Positions 16,916 through 24,793 of a DNA stretch of 64,000 bases are shown one piece after another. Each line of letters begins with the position of its first letter. The stretch's first letter is position 1. A program made the translations under genes and the position numbers. The notes beneath the pieces are model-generated. The model did not search any database, was not told the DNA's origin, and saw nothing but the letters and a program-made list of their open reading frames with translations. The stretch covers positions 248,001-312,000 of the forward strand of contig NZ_NSGE01000006.1 in the NCBI RefSeq assembly GCF_002294985.1, read 5' to 3'. The stretch comes from Mesorhizobium sp. WSM3862 (lineage in GTDB: Bacteria > Pseudomonadota > Alphaproteobacteria > Rhizobiales > Rhizobiaceae).

Positions 16916-17670
16916 CGGGTTGCCTCCGGCTGGAAGGCGCCCGGAGGGACGTTTCCCGGCGCGCCATAGGCATGTTGAAGCGCATCGAGCATGGCCCACA
17001 ATATATCGCATTTGAACACCAGCGCATCGATCGCCTGCTGCTGGCGCTCGGCCGTCTCGGCGTGGCCCAGCACATAGGCGAGGGCGAAGTCGGCGTCGCG
17101 CGTTGCCTGTTCCGGCCGCCGGCTGAAATAGGCCAGCGTGTCCTCGGTGATGTAGTCGTATTTGGCCAGCATCGCCGGCACTCGCTCGCCGATGATGATC
17201 GGCGAGAACATCTCGGTCAGCGACGATGCCACCGCCTCGAGCAGCGTGCGGTTCGTGCAGAAGGAAAGATAGGCGCCGACGGCGAAGCGGGTCGCCGGCA
17301 GCGCCAGCCTTTCGCTCTTGACGGCTTCGGCATCGAGCCCGAGCGAGGTCGCCAGATGCAGCCAGCGCGCGATGCCGCCGCTCCAGCCGTCCTCGCCGTC
17401 GTGATCCTCGATGCGATTGCGCCAGGCGGCGCGAAACGCCGGATCCTCGGCATGTGCCAGGATCACGGCGTCCTTGCGCGGAATGACGGCCTGGTAGCAG
17501 TAGCGGTTTAGTGCCCAGGCCTGCATTTCGGCCTTCGTCAGCACGCCACTGGTCATCCTGTGATGAAAGGGATGGCGGTTGTGATAACGCTCGGCGCCGA
17601 CCTGCCGCAGCACGGCCTCGAGCTCGCTCTTGGACAGACCATGTCGCGCCGCGTCGTGGAAGTCGCTCAA
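16912..17670 (-). CDS. pqqC: PQQ synthase PqqC
   Basis: The cofactorless oxidase that performs the last ring closure and eight-electron oxidation to PQQ. It is 252 residues, with conserved YHNRHPFHHRMTSG, LNRYCYQAVIPRKDA and the active-site segments RIEDHDGED and LTEMFSPIIIGERV. The length and the all-helical seven-helix pattern match the family. It overlaps pqqB upstream and pqqD downstream by 4 nt each. Confidence 0.97.
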   Translation of the reverse strand: MSDFHDAARHGLSKSELEAVLRQVGAERYHNRHPFHHRMTSGVLTKAEMQAWALNRYCYQAVIPRKDAVILAHAEDPAFRAAWRNRIEDHDGEDGWSGGIARWLHLATSLGLDAEAVKSERLALPATRFAVGAYLSFCTNRTLLEAVASSLTEMFSPIIIGERVPAMLAKYDYITEDTLAYFSRRPEQATRDADFALAYVLGHAETAERQQQAIDALVFKCDILWAMLDALQHAYGAPGNVPPGAFQPEATR

Positions 17671-18605
17671 AGTTCGATCTCCATTCCGTCGCTCCCGATC
17701 TCCCAGCCAGCCGCTCTGACCGCCGCGTGTTCGGCGGAACTCTCGTCGAGAATAGGATTGGTATTGTTGATGTGGATGAAGACGCGGCGGCCGATCCTCA
17801 CATCGGCCAAGGCGGCGATCGAACCCGCTTCTCCAGACATTGCGATGTGCCCCATGCGCGCACCGGTCTTCTGGCCAACGCCGGCGAGGATCATCTCGTC
17901 GTCTGTATAGACAGTGCCGTCGAACAGAAGGCAGGCGGCGTCCGCCAGACGCGTGCGCAGGGCGGCATCGATGCCCGCGCAGCCGGGAATGTAGAAGACA
18001 GCGGCGCGACTTCCAGCCCCGTTGACACGCACGCCGATCGTGTCGCCCGTGTCGGAGCTGAAATCGGCATTTGGATCGCCTCTTTGCTCGAGATAGAGCG
18101 CGATCTTGCCGGGCACGGGAAAGGCGTCGACGACCACGCCGGTCTCCTGGCCGTCCGCGTTGCAGATCGCCAGTTCCTCCGTTGGCGCCAGAAGGCGGCG
18201 CGGCACGATCGCCGGATCGAGAACGTTGAAGATCGAATTCGCCGCCAGCGTCGCCAGCACCTGTGCCGTTGCATAGATTGCGAAGGGCTGCCGCTCCCGC
18301 AGGCTGAGCAGGCCGGCGATATGGTCGACGTCGCCATTCGTCAGCACGACCGCGCGGATGGGCGTCGAGCGCAGCGGCGCATCGGCCGCGGGCTGCAGTT
18401 CAGGCGTTTGCGCAATCTGGCGGCCAATGTCGGGCGACGCGTTGAACAGAACCCAGCCTGTCCCGTCAGCCGATACGGCAATGGACGACTGGGTCCGCGA
18501 ATGCACGCCGGCCATGCCGCTCCGAGCCGAGCGGCTCAGGTGAAAGTTGCAGTTCCATTGCGGAAAGCCGCCTCCCGCCGCCGATCCTATGATCTTCACG
18601 CGCAT
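17667..18605 (-). CDS. pqqB: PqqB, metallo-beta-lactamase-fold hydroxylase of PQQ synthesis
   Basis: A 312-residue metal-dependent enzyme of the beta-lactamase fold, reported to hydroxylate the tyrosine-derived ring of the PQQ precursor. The N-terminus MRVKIIGSAAGGGFPQWNCN is diagnostic, and VVLTNGDVDHIAGLLSLRE carries the modified metal motif typical of PqqB. The ATG at 18605 is preferred; an upstream in-frame start would add eight residues before the conserved N-terminus. It lies about 150 nt after pqqA, a normal gap that often contains an attenuating structure. Confidence 0.96.
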   Translation of the reverse strand: MRVKIIGSAAGGGFPQWNCNFHLSRSARSGMAGVHSRTQSSIAVSADGTGWVLFNASPDIGRQIAQTPELQPAADAPLRSTPIRAVVLTNGDVDHIAGLLSLRERQPFAIYATAQVLATLAANSIFNVLDPAIVPRRLLAPTEELAICNADGQETGVVVDAFPVPGKIALYLEQRGDPNADFSSDTGDTIGVRVNGAGSRAAVFYIPGCAGIDAALRTRLADAACLLFDGTVYTDDEMILAGVGQKTGARMGHIAMSGEAGSIAALADVRIGRRVFIHINNTNPILDESSAEHAAVRAAGWEIGSDGMEIEL

Positions 18606-18758
18606 GGCGATGCCTGCTCTGCGGCCCATTTGACCGGCGCCAAATTCTCGGTGGCAAACGGCTTCGCGCCCGCGTTTCCCGCGGCAACCCCCGTCGCGAC
18701 GACCTCAAGCGGCAAGGGGATGCATGCCCCCACAGCTAGGGACACGCAGCTCTGCGGC

Positions 18759-18857
18759 CTACTTCCTGGGAGGCGTTTCAGCAGGCAGATACCGCGAAAT
18801 CTCGAAGCCCGCGGCAACCTGGCACATCGTCGGTTTCTTCCAGCTCTTCTTCTTCAT
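18759..18857 (-). CDS. pqqA: PQQ precursor peptide PqqA
   Basis: A 32-residue peptide, the substrate from which PQQ is excised. The sequence contains the required Glu and Tyr spaced by three residues (AGFEISRYLPAE), after a basic leader that starts MKKKSWKKPTMCQV. A good ribosome binding site (GAGGAG, 6 nt before the ATG) is present. It is the first gene of the pqqABCDE set. The 102 nt before its ATG, down to the truncated gene that ends at 18968, should carry its own promoter in addition to any read-through from the ABC genes. Confidence 0.95.
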   Translation of the reverse strand: MKKKSWKKPTMCQVAAGFEISRYLPAETPPRK

Positions 18858-18967
18858 TGCATTCTCCTCTTTAGCCAGCCCGAAGGGACCGGTCGTCATT
18901 GGCGCCATTGCGGGCAATGCAATGGCTCATCCATCACCTCACAATGGACAAATGAAACGCTGGGTTC

Positions 18968-19195
18968 TCAAACAGCCAAAAAACACAGGAACAGAACACA
19001 ACTGCCTAGCTCAAGGATCAGTTCCTTAGCTCCGTCTCTCTCCCGTTCGATCAAGCTCACCCCGGCGACCAGTTGCGGCACCTTGCGCTGCATGCAGGGC
19101 CAGTCCGGATCGGTGTTCGCGGCCGTGGCGCCGGCGTGGGGCATGAGCATGACAGCCGCAACCAGGCTGCGAACAAGGCTCATCCGTTCCATCAA
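18968..19195 (-). pseudogene. Truncated exported protein with a DPDWPC motif
   Basis: The first 45 or so residues look like a genuine gene start: a signal peptide (MSLVRSLVAAVMLMPHAGAT) then TDPDWPCMQRKVPQLVAGV. This resembles the mature N-terminus of exported proteins encoded beside PQQ dehydrogenase ABC genes, as I recall. The ATG at 19195 overlaps the permease stop by 4 nt, so translation coupling is kept. After about residue 47 the sequence turns into a charged then hydrophobic tail (ELILELGSCVLFLCFLAV) that looks unrelated, and it stops at 75 residues. I read it as a 3'-truncated gene, although a short functional peptide cannot be excluded. Confidence 0.5.
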
Positions 19196-20067
19196 CCGTT
19201 TCCTCCCGTGCCTTGCTTGCGGGTTATCAGGCCGCGCGAAGGGTCATAAGCGATGATGGCGCCCCCGAGAAACAGCAGCGTGCAGCCGGCGACGACACCC
19301 AGCGACACCCAATCGATCTGCCCGTAGAAGGCGAAGCGGATCAGCTCGACGGCATAAGTAAAGGGGTTGGCGAGGCAGAGCTTGTAAAGCAGCGGGCTCG
19401 CTTCCTGGATGCGCCATAATGGGTAGAGCGCCGGCGACGCGAAATAGCCGGGAAAGATGACGAAGTTCATGATGCCGGCGAAGTTCTCGAGCTGCTTGAT
19501 CATCGAGGACAAAAGCATGCCGAGCGCGCAAAGCATCATCCCCGACAGGAACAGGGCCGGCAGCACGCATAGGTAACCGAGCGGCGGCGCCTTGACGCCC
19601 CAGAACCAGGCAACGATCAGAAAGGCATAAACCTGCGCGATCGAAACGGAAACGCCGGCGAGCATCTTCGACACCAGCAGATACCAGCGGGGAAATGGGC
19701 TGACCAGCAGGATGCGCATATTGCCCATCTCACGGTCATAGACCATCGACAGCGAAGACTGCATGCCCGAGAACAGCAGGATCATGCCGCACAAGCCCGG
19801 CGTGATGTAGACCTCGTAGAGCACGTAGGTCTTGTAGGGCGGGATGATCGAGACCCCGAGCACCTGCCGGAATCCAGCGGCAAAAATGAACAGCCAGACG
19901 AGCGGTCGTACCAGCGACGAGATGAAGCGCTCGCGCTGGTGCAGGAAGCGCAGCCCTTCCCGCACGACGACGCCTTTGAGGCAGATGAGGTAGTGACGAA
20001 AGCCGAAGGCGCCGGACTTCACTGGCGTGACGGCGGCGACCTTTTCCGGCATTGCGGGAGTGCTCAT
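19192..20067 (-). CDS. ABC-2 type permease of the PQQ-alcohol-dehydrogenase-associated transporter
   Basis: A 291-residue permease with six membrane helices. It has the ABC-2 pattern: a cytoplasmic N-terminus with an amphipathic helix (LKGVVVREGLRFLHQRERF), then VRPLVWLFIFAAGFRQ and DREMGNMRILLVSPFPRWYL. It belongs with the adjacent ATPase to an exporter-type transporter often found beside PQQ-dependent alcohol oxidation genes, such as the ped cluster of Pseudomonas. The transported compound is unknown. It overlaps the ATPase gene by 4 nt and the truncated gene by 4 nt. Confidence 0.88.
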   Translation of the reverse strand: MSTPAMPEKVAAVTPVKSGAFGFRHYLICLKGVVVREGLRFLHQRERFISSLVRPLVWLFIFAAGFRQVLGVSIIPPYKTYVLYEVYITPGLCGMILLFSGMQSSLSMVYDREMGNMRILLVSPFPRWYLLVSKMLAGVSVSIAQVYAFLIVAWFWGVKAPPLGYLCVLPALFLSGMMLCALGMLLSSMIKQLENFAGIMNFVIFPGYFASPALYPLWRIQEASPLLYKLCLANPFTYAVELIRFAFYGQIDWVSLGVVAGCTLLFLGGAIIAYDPSRGLITRKQGTGGNG

Positions 20068-20852
20068 GGCGAGATCTCCGCCTGGGCGGCTGCTTCGCCG
20101 CGGCTGAGTTTGGAAAAGGCGTCGCGGATCGACGCGGCACCACTCGCTTTGACCACGTCGGCCACTTTGCCTTTGGCGACCAGGTCACCTTGCCGCAGCA
20201 CGACGACCTGGTCGCCATCTTCAACCTCGTCGATCAGGTGGGTGGCCCAAAGCACGCCGATGCCCTCGGTTTCGACCAGCTTGCGGATCGCGGCAAGAAT
20301 GCCCGCGCGCGACTGGATGTCGAGACCCACCGTCGCCTCGTCGAGCAGCAGCAGAGACGGGCGATGGAGCAGCGCCCGGACGATCTCGATGCGCCGCATC
20401 TGGCCGCCGGAAAGGCTGCGAGCCTTGTCATGCTGACGGCCTTGCATGTCGACCGTCTCGATCAGCGCTGCAATGCGCTGCCGGGCTTCGTGCCGTCCGA
20501 TGCCGTGCAGCGAGGCGTGATAGGAGAGGTTCTGGTATACGCTCAGGTCGAGGTCGAGCGTGCGTGCCTGGAATACGATGCCGACCCGCCTCAGCGCCTC
20601 GCCGGACGCACGGCTGACGTCATGGCCGAAGATGCGGATCGATCCCTGGCGCGTGTCGTAGAGGTGGCTGATCAGCGAGAACAGGGTCGTCTTGCCGGCG
20701 CCGTTGAGACCGAGAAGGGCGGTGAAAGTCGCCGGCGCGATCGAGAACGAAACGTCGTTGAGCGCCCGCTTCGGACCATAGGAATGGCTGACGCCGGCGA
20801 CATCGAGTGCCGCCGCTCCGTTCCCCGTTTTCGCTGTCCTCGCATGCTGCAT
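20064..20852 (-). CDS. ABC transporter ATP-binding protein, PQQ alcohol dehydrogenase system
   Basis: A 262-residue ATPase of the family found with PQQ-dependent alcohol oxidation. Walker A is GLNGAGKTT, the signature RSLSGGQMRRIEIVRALLHR, Walker B LLLLDEATVGLD and the switch histidine ATHLIDEVEDGDQVVVL. I chose the ATG at 20852 because AAGGAG lies just upstream (GAAGGAGCATCC-ATG); the frame remains open for 19 more codons. It partners the ABC-2 permease that overlaps its 3' end. No binding protein is strictly needed by an ABC-2 exporter, yet one is encoded nearby. Confidence 0.9.
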   Translation of the reverse strand: MQHARTAKTGNGAAALDVAGVSHSYGPKRALNDVSFSIAPATFTALLGLNGAGKTTLFSLISHLYDTRQGSIRIFGHDVSRASGEALRRVGIVFQARTLDLDLSVYQNLSYHASLHGIGRHEARQRIAALIETVDMQGRQHDKARSLSGGQMRRIEIVRALLHRPSLLLLDEATVGLDIQSRAGILAAIRKLVETEGIGVLWATHLIDEVEDGDQVVVLRQGDLVAKGKVADVVKASGAASIRDAFSKLSRGEAAAQAEISP

Positions 20853-20932
20853 GGATGCTCCTTCAGGATGCTTATCTAGCGCGCTCGACGTCTTTGGCCC
20901 CGGCTTCAAGGCCTAATCTTCCGGCTGCTTTT

Positions 20933-21904
20933 CTACTTGGGCGATATGACCACCCCCCACGGCTGCTGACCCACGGTGACCGACTGAACCGGCTCCTCGG
21001 TCGCCGTATCGATGAAAGTGATGTCGTTGGAATTGCCGTTCGTTGTGATCAGTGTCTTCTGATCGGGGGTGAAGTCCAGATGCCAGACGCGCTGTCCGAC
21101 GAGGATGTATTTTTCAACCTCGTAGGTTTCGGTGTTGATCACTGCGACATGGTTCGCCGGGCCGAGCGCGATATAAGCCTTCTTCCCGTCGGCGCTGATG
21201 GCGATGCCGACCGGCTGGATGGTTTCGGCTCGCAGTCCGGGAATCGCGAACTTGATCCTCTTCACGACCTGGCGCTTGGTGTTGTCGATGACGCTGACGG
21301 TGCCGCCGATCTCGGCACTGACCCAGACCTGCGAGCCGTCGGGCTTGAACGCGGCGAAGCGCGGGCGCGTGTCGACCAGCACGTTGTCGGTTACCTCATG
21401 GCTCTCGGTGTCGATGAAATGCGCCATGCTGGTGGTCTCCGAGGTGTTGACCAGGGTCTTGCCGTCGGGGCTGACGGCCATGCCTTCGGGTTCCACGCCG
21501 ACCGGGATCTCGGACGTGACTTGCTTGCTGTCGAGGTCGATCGCGGTGACCAGATTGTCGTTTTCGTTGGCGACGTAGAGCGTCTTGCCGTCGGGCGAAA
21601 GCACGAACAATTCGGGATCGTCGCCGGAGGGCAGCGTGCCGACGACCTGCAGCGTCCTGGTATCGATGATTTGGATCGTATTGTCGTCGCTGGCGCACAA
21701 ATAGATGAACTTGCCGTCGTGCGAGATGGTGATGCCGCGCGGTCTCTGGCCGACGTCGACGGTCTTGACCACCTGCATCGTCGCCGTGTCGACGACGGTG
21801 ATCGTATTGTCCTTCTCATTTGAGACGTAGGCCGTGTAGGCCGATGCCGGGTCGGCCATGACGCCGGTTGCGAGAATGGCGAGTATGCAAGCTCGGCTCT
21901 GCAC
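20933..21904 (-). CDS. YVTN beta-propeller protein, PQQ-catabolism associated
   Basis: A 323-residue exported beta-propeller. After a signal peptide (ACILAILATGVMADPASA) there are about seven repeats of roughly 42 residues with the YVTN-like form AYVSNEKDNTITVVDTAT, VGQRPRGITISHDGKFIYLC, TLYVANENDNLVTAIDL and so on. This is the PQQ-dependent-catabolism beta-propeller family. It starts with GTG at 21904, supported by GGGAGGAATTC directly upstream; the frame is open further but lies in the preceding gene. It probably acts in the periplasm as a helper protein; a specific role is not established. Confidence 0.9.
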   Translation of the reverse strand: MQSRACILAILATGVMADPASAYTAYVSNEKDNTITVVDTATMQVVKTVDVGQRPRGITISHDGKFIYLCASDDNTIQIIDTRTLQVVGTLPSGDDPELFVLSPDGKTLYVANENDNLVTAIDLDSKQVTSEIPVGVEPEGMAVSPDGKTLVNTSETTSMAHFIDTESHEVTDNVLVDTRPRFAAFKPDGSQVWVSAEIGGTVSVIDNTKRQVVKRIKFAIPGLRAETIQPVGIAISADGKKAYIALGPANHVAVINTETYEVEKYILVGQRVWHLDFTPDQKTLITTNGNSNDITFIDTATEEPVQSVTVGQQPWGVVISPK

Positions 21905-21923
21905 GAATTCCTCCCGATCGGCG

Positions 21924-23171
21924 CTACTTGAGAACGCATTTCGTTTCCGGCTGATCGATGCCGAGGGTGTCGAGCTCGGAGACCTGGTGGAGATAGCCCT
22001 CCTGGGGAGATGTCGAGACGACCGATGTGGCATCGCCAAGCAGGATCGGCTGGCGAAGCTGGAGGTTCCATTTGCGGAAGGTCAGCTTCTGTCCCTTGAA
22101 GGCGGCGACCGAGAAGTCGTCCGAGCGGATGTAATCGCTGATCTTTTTCGGATCGTCGCCATTGGTGCGCGTAGTGGCTTCGCCGACGGCCCGCACGGCC
22201 GTCCAGGCCGACATGTCCTTGGACATCATTCGCCGGCCTGCTGTCTTCAGGAAGCGATTTTGCATTTGAATGCCGCCCCACTGTTCACTCGCGGGATGCC
22301 ATGACGACGCCACAAGACCGGCCGTGCCTGCGACGAGCCGCGGCGTCCAGCTGCGGTAGGGCACGTAGCTCCCGAACACCTCGCTTTCATCGGCCACAAG
22401 CAGCACGTCATGCTCCGGCAGGTCCTGCGTGAATACCGAAATCTGTTGCTGTATCTGCGTGGCTCCGGTGTCAGTGCGGCGCGCCGTCCCGGTATCCTTG
22501 AATTCCTTCTCCGCGACGATCTGCCCGCCGAAGCGGGCTGCCGAGCGGCGCAACGCGTCGGCATAGAGGCGGTCCTCGTCATGCGAGCCGTAGAGCAGCA
22601 CCCAGTTCGGCCATTTCTTCACCATCAGATACTGCGCCAGAGCGTCGGCGAGCATGCTTCGCGTCGGCGCGATGTGGAAGACGTTTATGCGGCAGTCCTC
22701 CTCGCGCAGTCTGTCGTCGGTGGCGCCCACGTTGAAGATCAGCACGCCCTTGTCGCGGGCGATGTCGGCGATCGACAGCAGCTGCTTGGCCGAGAGGTCC
22801 GCGATCACATAGCGGTCGCCTTTGTCAATCAACGCGTTGAATGCCTGAAGCGCGTCGGCTTCCGGTTTTATCTCGGTGACGTCGAGGCTGAATTTCTGCT
22901 TGATGAACCTGCCCGTCGTGTTGTTGTCGCCGATGGCGACATTGGCGCCGGCGACACCTTCGTCACGCGGCGGCTCGTCTAGCAGGGAAAGCGTCAGGCG
23001 CGGCGCGTAGGCCCGTAAATAGCCTAGCTTGATTTCGGTGATCTTCTCGTCCGGCTTGATCGCTCCGGCCGGCTGCACGGTCGGTTGCTGGGCGAACGCC
23101 CGTGGAGCAGCAGCGGTCAGGGACAGAAAGCACAAAAGGCCCGCCAAGGTGCCCGACGCCGCGCTTGTCAT
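21924..23171 (-). CDS. Branched-chain-type periplasmic binding protein, PQQ alcohol dehydrogenase system
   Basis: A 415-residue type I periplasmic binding protein with signal peptide (LAGLLCFLSLTAAAPRAFA). The mature part begins with IKPDEKITEIKLGYLRAY and continues VAGANVAIGDNNTTGRF, the pattern of the ABC-type binding proteins that accompany PQQ alcohol dehydrogenases. The ATG at 23171 is preferred over a TTG two codons upstream. It is the first gene of the minus-strand set that runs through the propeller, ATPase, permease and into pqqA. It may be a sensor rather than a transporter component because the permease is of the ABC-2 kind. Confidence 0.88.
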   Translation of the reverse strand: MTSAASGTLAGLLCFLSLTAAAPRAFAQQPTVQPAGAIKPDEKITEIKLGYLRAYAPRLTLSLLDEPPRDEGVAGANVAIGDNNTTGRFIKQKFSLDVTEIKPEADALQAFNALIDKGDRYVIADLSAKQLLSIADIARDKGVLIFNVGATDDRLREEDCRINVFHIAPTRSMLADALAQYLMVKKWPNWVLLYGSHDEDRLYADALRRSAARFGGQIVAEKEFKDTGTARRTDTGATQIQQQISVFTQDLPEHDVLLVADESEVFGSYVPYRSWTPRLVAGTAGLVASSWHPASEQWGGIQMQNRFLKTAGRRMMSKDMSAWTAVRAVGEATTRTNGDDPKKISDYIRSDDFSVAAFKGQKLTFRKWNLQLRQPILLGDATSVVSTSPQEGYLHQVSELDTLGIDQPETKCVLK

Positions 23172-23606
23172 CGACAATCACCGTTCTTGCGCCTAAGTCC
23201 GATCGTTTGCCGGACCAGCGCGAAGTCAAGGTGCCCCAAGGCGAACTTAGAGAGCCGGCGGGATTTATCAACCTCGTGAGCAGGACGTCTCCGGCTCTGT
23301 TTGCGACGGATCGCGGTCCTCAGGGCTGCTGGCCGCGCGACGGTCCGAAGCGGCCCGGACGTATCTCAGGGAAGAGGACGCGGGCTGCTTCGGCTGAACC
23401 ATTTGTCTTTCGTCGCCCCCGCCCCCCACCGGTTCACGCAGGTTTGCGCTCGGGACTACGGCGCTCCTGAAGCAAACTTGCGATTTGATGCCCTCAGCTT
23501 GACCTTGCGGGGAGGCCTGTCCTCTGATTCCCTGATCTTGGCGGGACCATCTGATTCGTTTGCTAGTTGCTCTGGCGCAGCCACTGCGTCCCGTAGAGAG
23601 ATCACA
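23172..23606. other. Divergent intergenic region before the ftsZ-like gene
   Basis: About 435 bases with no gene I can support. It must hold the promoter of the minus-strand binding-protein operon and that of the ftsZ-like gene. A weak candidate for the latter is TTGACC at 23499 and TCTGAT at 23523, 18 nt apart, a poor match to the consensus. The plus frame of the ftsZ-like gene stays open to 23301 but this upstream part has no FtsZ similarity. Confidence 0.5.
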
Positions 23607-24599
23607 ATGACTGCCAAGCCGGAAATCCTGGAGATGAGACCTAAGATCACCGTTGTCGGGGTCGGCGGCGCTGGCGGAAACGCCGTCAACAACATGATCG
23701 CTGAAGGCCTGCAGGGGGTCGAGTTCGTCGTCGCCAATACCGACGCCCAGGCGCTCACAATGTCAAAGTCGCCGCGGCTGATCCAGTTGGGTGCGCATGT
23801 GACCGAGGGCTTGGGCGCCGGATCTCTCCCCCACGTCGGCAGCGCGGCCGCCGAGGAATCCATCGACGAGATCATGGATCATCTGGCGGGAACGCACATG
23901 TGTTTCATCACGGCGGGCATGGGAGGCGGCACCGGGACTGGCGCCGCGCCCGTCATTGCGCGTGCGGCGCGCGATGCCGGCATTTTGACGGTGGCGGTGG
24001 TTACCAAGCCTTTCACGTTCGAGGGCAAGCGCAGGTCCCAGGCCGCCGAGGAGGGCATAGACCGCCTTCGCGAAAGCGCCGATACCGTGATCGTGATCCC
24101 CAACCAGAACCTTTTCAGGGTCGCCGACGCCAGGACGACATTTGCCGATGCCTTCGCTATGGCGGACCGTGTTCTCTACGCCGGTGTCGGCTGCATCACG
24201 GATCTCATCGTGAAGGAAGGCCTGATCAATCTCGATTTTGCCGACGTGAAGTCGGTGATGCGGGACATGGGCCGGGCGATGATGGGAACCGGTGAAGCCT
24301 CGGGGGAGGGCCGCGCAAGGACGGCGGCCGAGGCAGCAATCGCCAACCCGCTGCTCGATGAGGCTTCCATGACGGGCGCCAGAGGCTTGCTGGTATCGAT
24401 CTGCGGCGGCACGGACATGACGCTCTTCGAGGTCGACGAAGCCGCGACACGGATACGGGAAGAGGTCGACGCCGACGCCGACATTATCGTCGGCGCCATC
24501 TTCGACCAGGCGTTGGCCGGAAAGTTTCGGGTGTCGGTCGTCGCAACGGGTCTGCGGAAGAGCGAAGACATGCCGCAGCTTCAGCAGAGGATCGCCTGA
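23607..24599 (+). CDS. Short FtsZ paralogue (FtsZ2-like) without C-terminal tail
   Basis: A tubulin-like GTPase of 330 residues. It begins KITVVGVGGAGGNAVNNMI (residues 13-31), has the tubulin signature GMGGGTGTGAAPV (about 104-116), PNQNLF and the T7 synergy loop INLDFADVKSVM (about 207-218), so GTP binding and hydrolysis look intact. It ends directly after the GTPase body (VVATGLRKSEDMPQLQQRIA) and lacks the linker and the conserved C-terminal peptide that binds FtsA and ZipA. Rhizobia are known to carry such a short second FtsZ beside the cell-division gene. It stands alone here, far from ddl/ftsQA context. The ATG at 23607 is chosen because similarity starts there. Confidence 0.9.
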   Translation: MTAKPEILEMRPKITVVGVGGAGGNAVNNMIAEGLQGVEFVVANTDAQALTMSKSPRLIQLGAHVTEGLGAGSLPHVGSAAAEESIDEIMDHLAGTHMCFITAGMGGGTGTGAAPVIARAARDAGILTVAVVTKPFTFEGKRRSQAAEEGIDRLRESADTVIVIPNQNLFRVADARTTFADAFAMADRVLYAGVGCITDLIVKEGLINLDFADVKSVMRDMGRAMMGTGEASGEGRARTAAEAAIANPLLDEASMTGARGLLVSICGGTDMTLFEVDEAATRIREEVDADADIIVGAIFDQALAGKFRVSVVATGLRKSEDMPQLQQRIA

Positions 24600-24793
24600 A
24601 GCCGGCCTTCCTGGTTGGCGAGATCCCGCGGCGAATCTCTGCTCGTCGCTATGACTTGACTTGGTTGGCTTTCGGTGGCCTGCCCAGGCCCCTACGGCCG
24701 GGATCGCGGCGAGCGATCGTAGCTAGGGTTTTCAGTCGAACGAACTGGAGCAGATCAGCTGGCCGTTTTCTGTAACGGGCCATTCTCTCGGCG

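Noticed and set aside
17511..19256. Plus-strand frame of about 580 codons opposite pqqB and pqqA.
   Set aside because: It covers genes that are unmistakable on the minus strand and shows no domain.
23499..23528. Possible sigma-70 promoter TTGACC-18-TCTGAT before the ftsZ-like gene.
   Set aside because: The -10 matches only four of six positions, the spacing is long and there is no supporting evidence; noted in the intergenic entry only.
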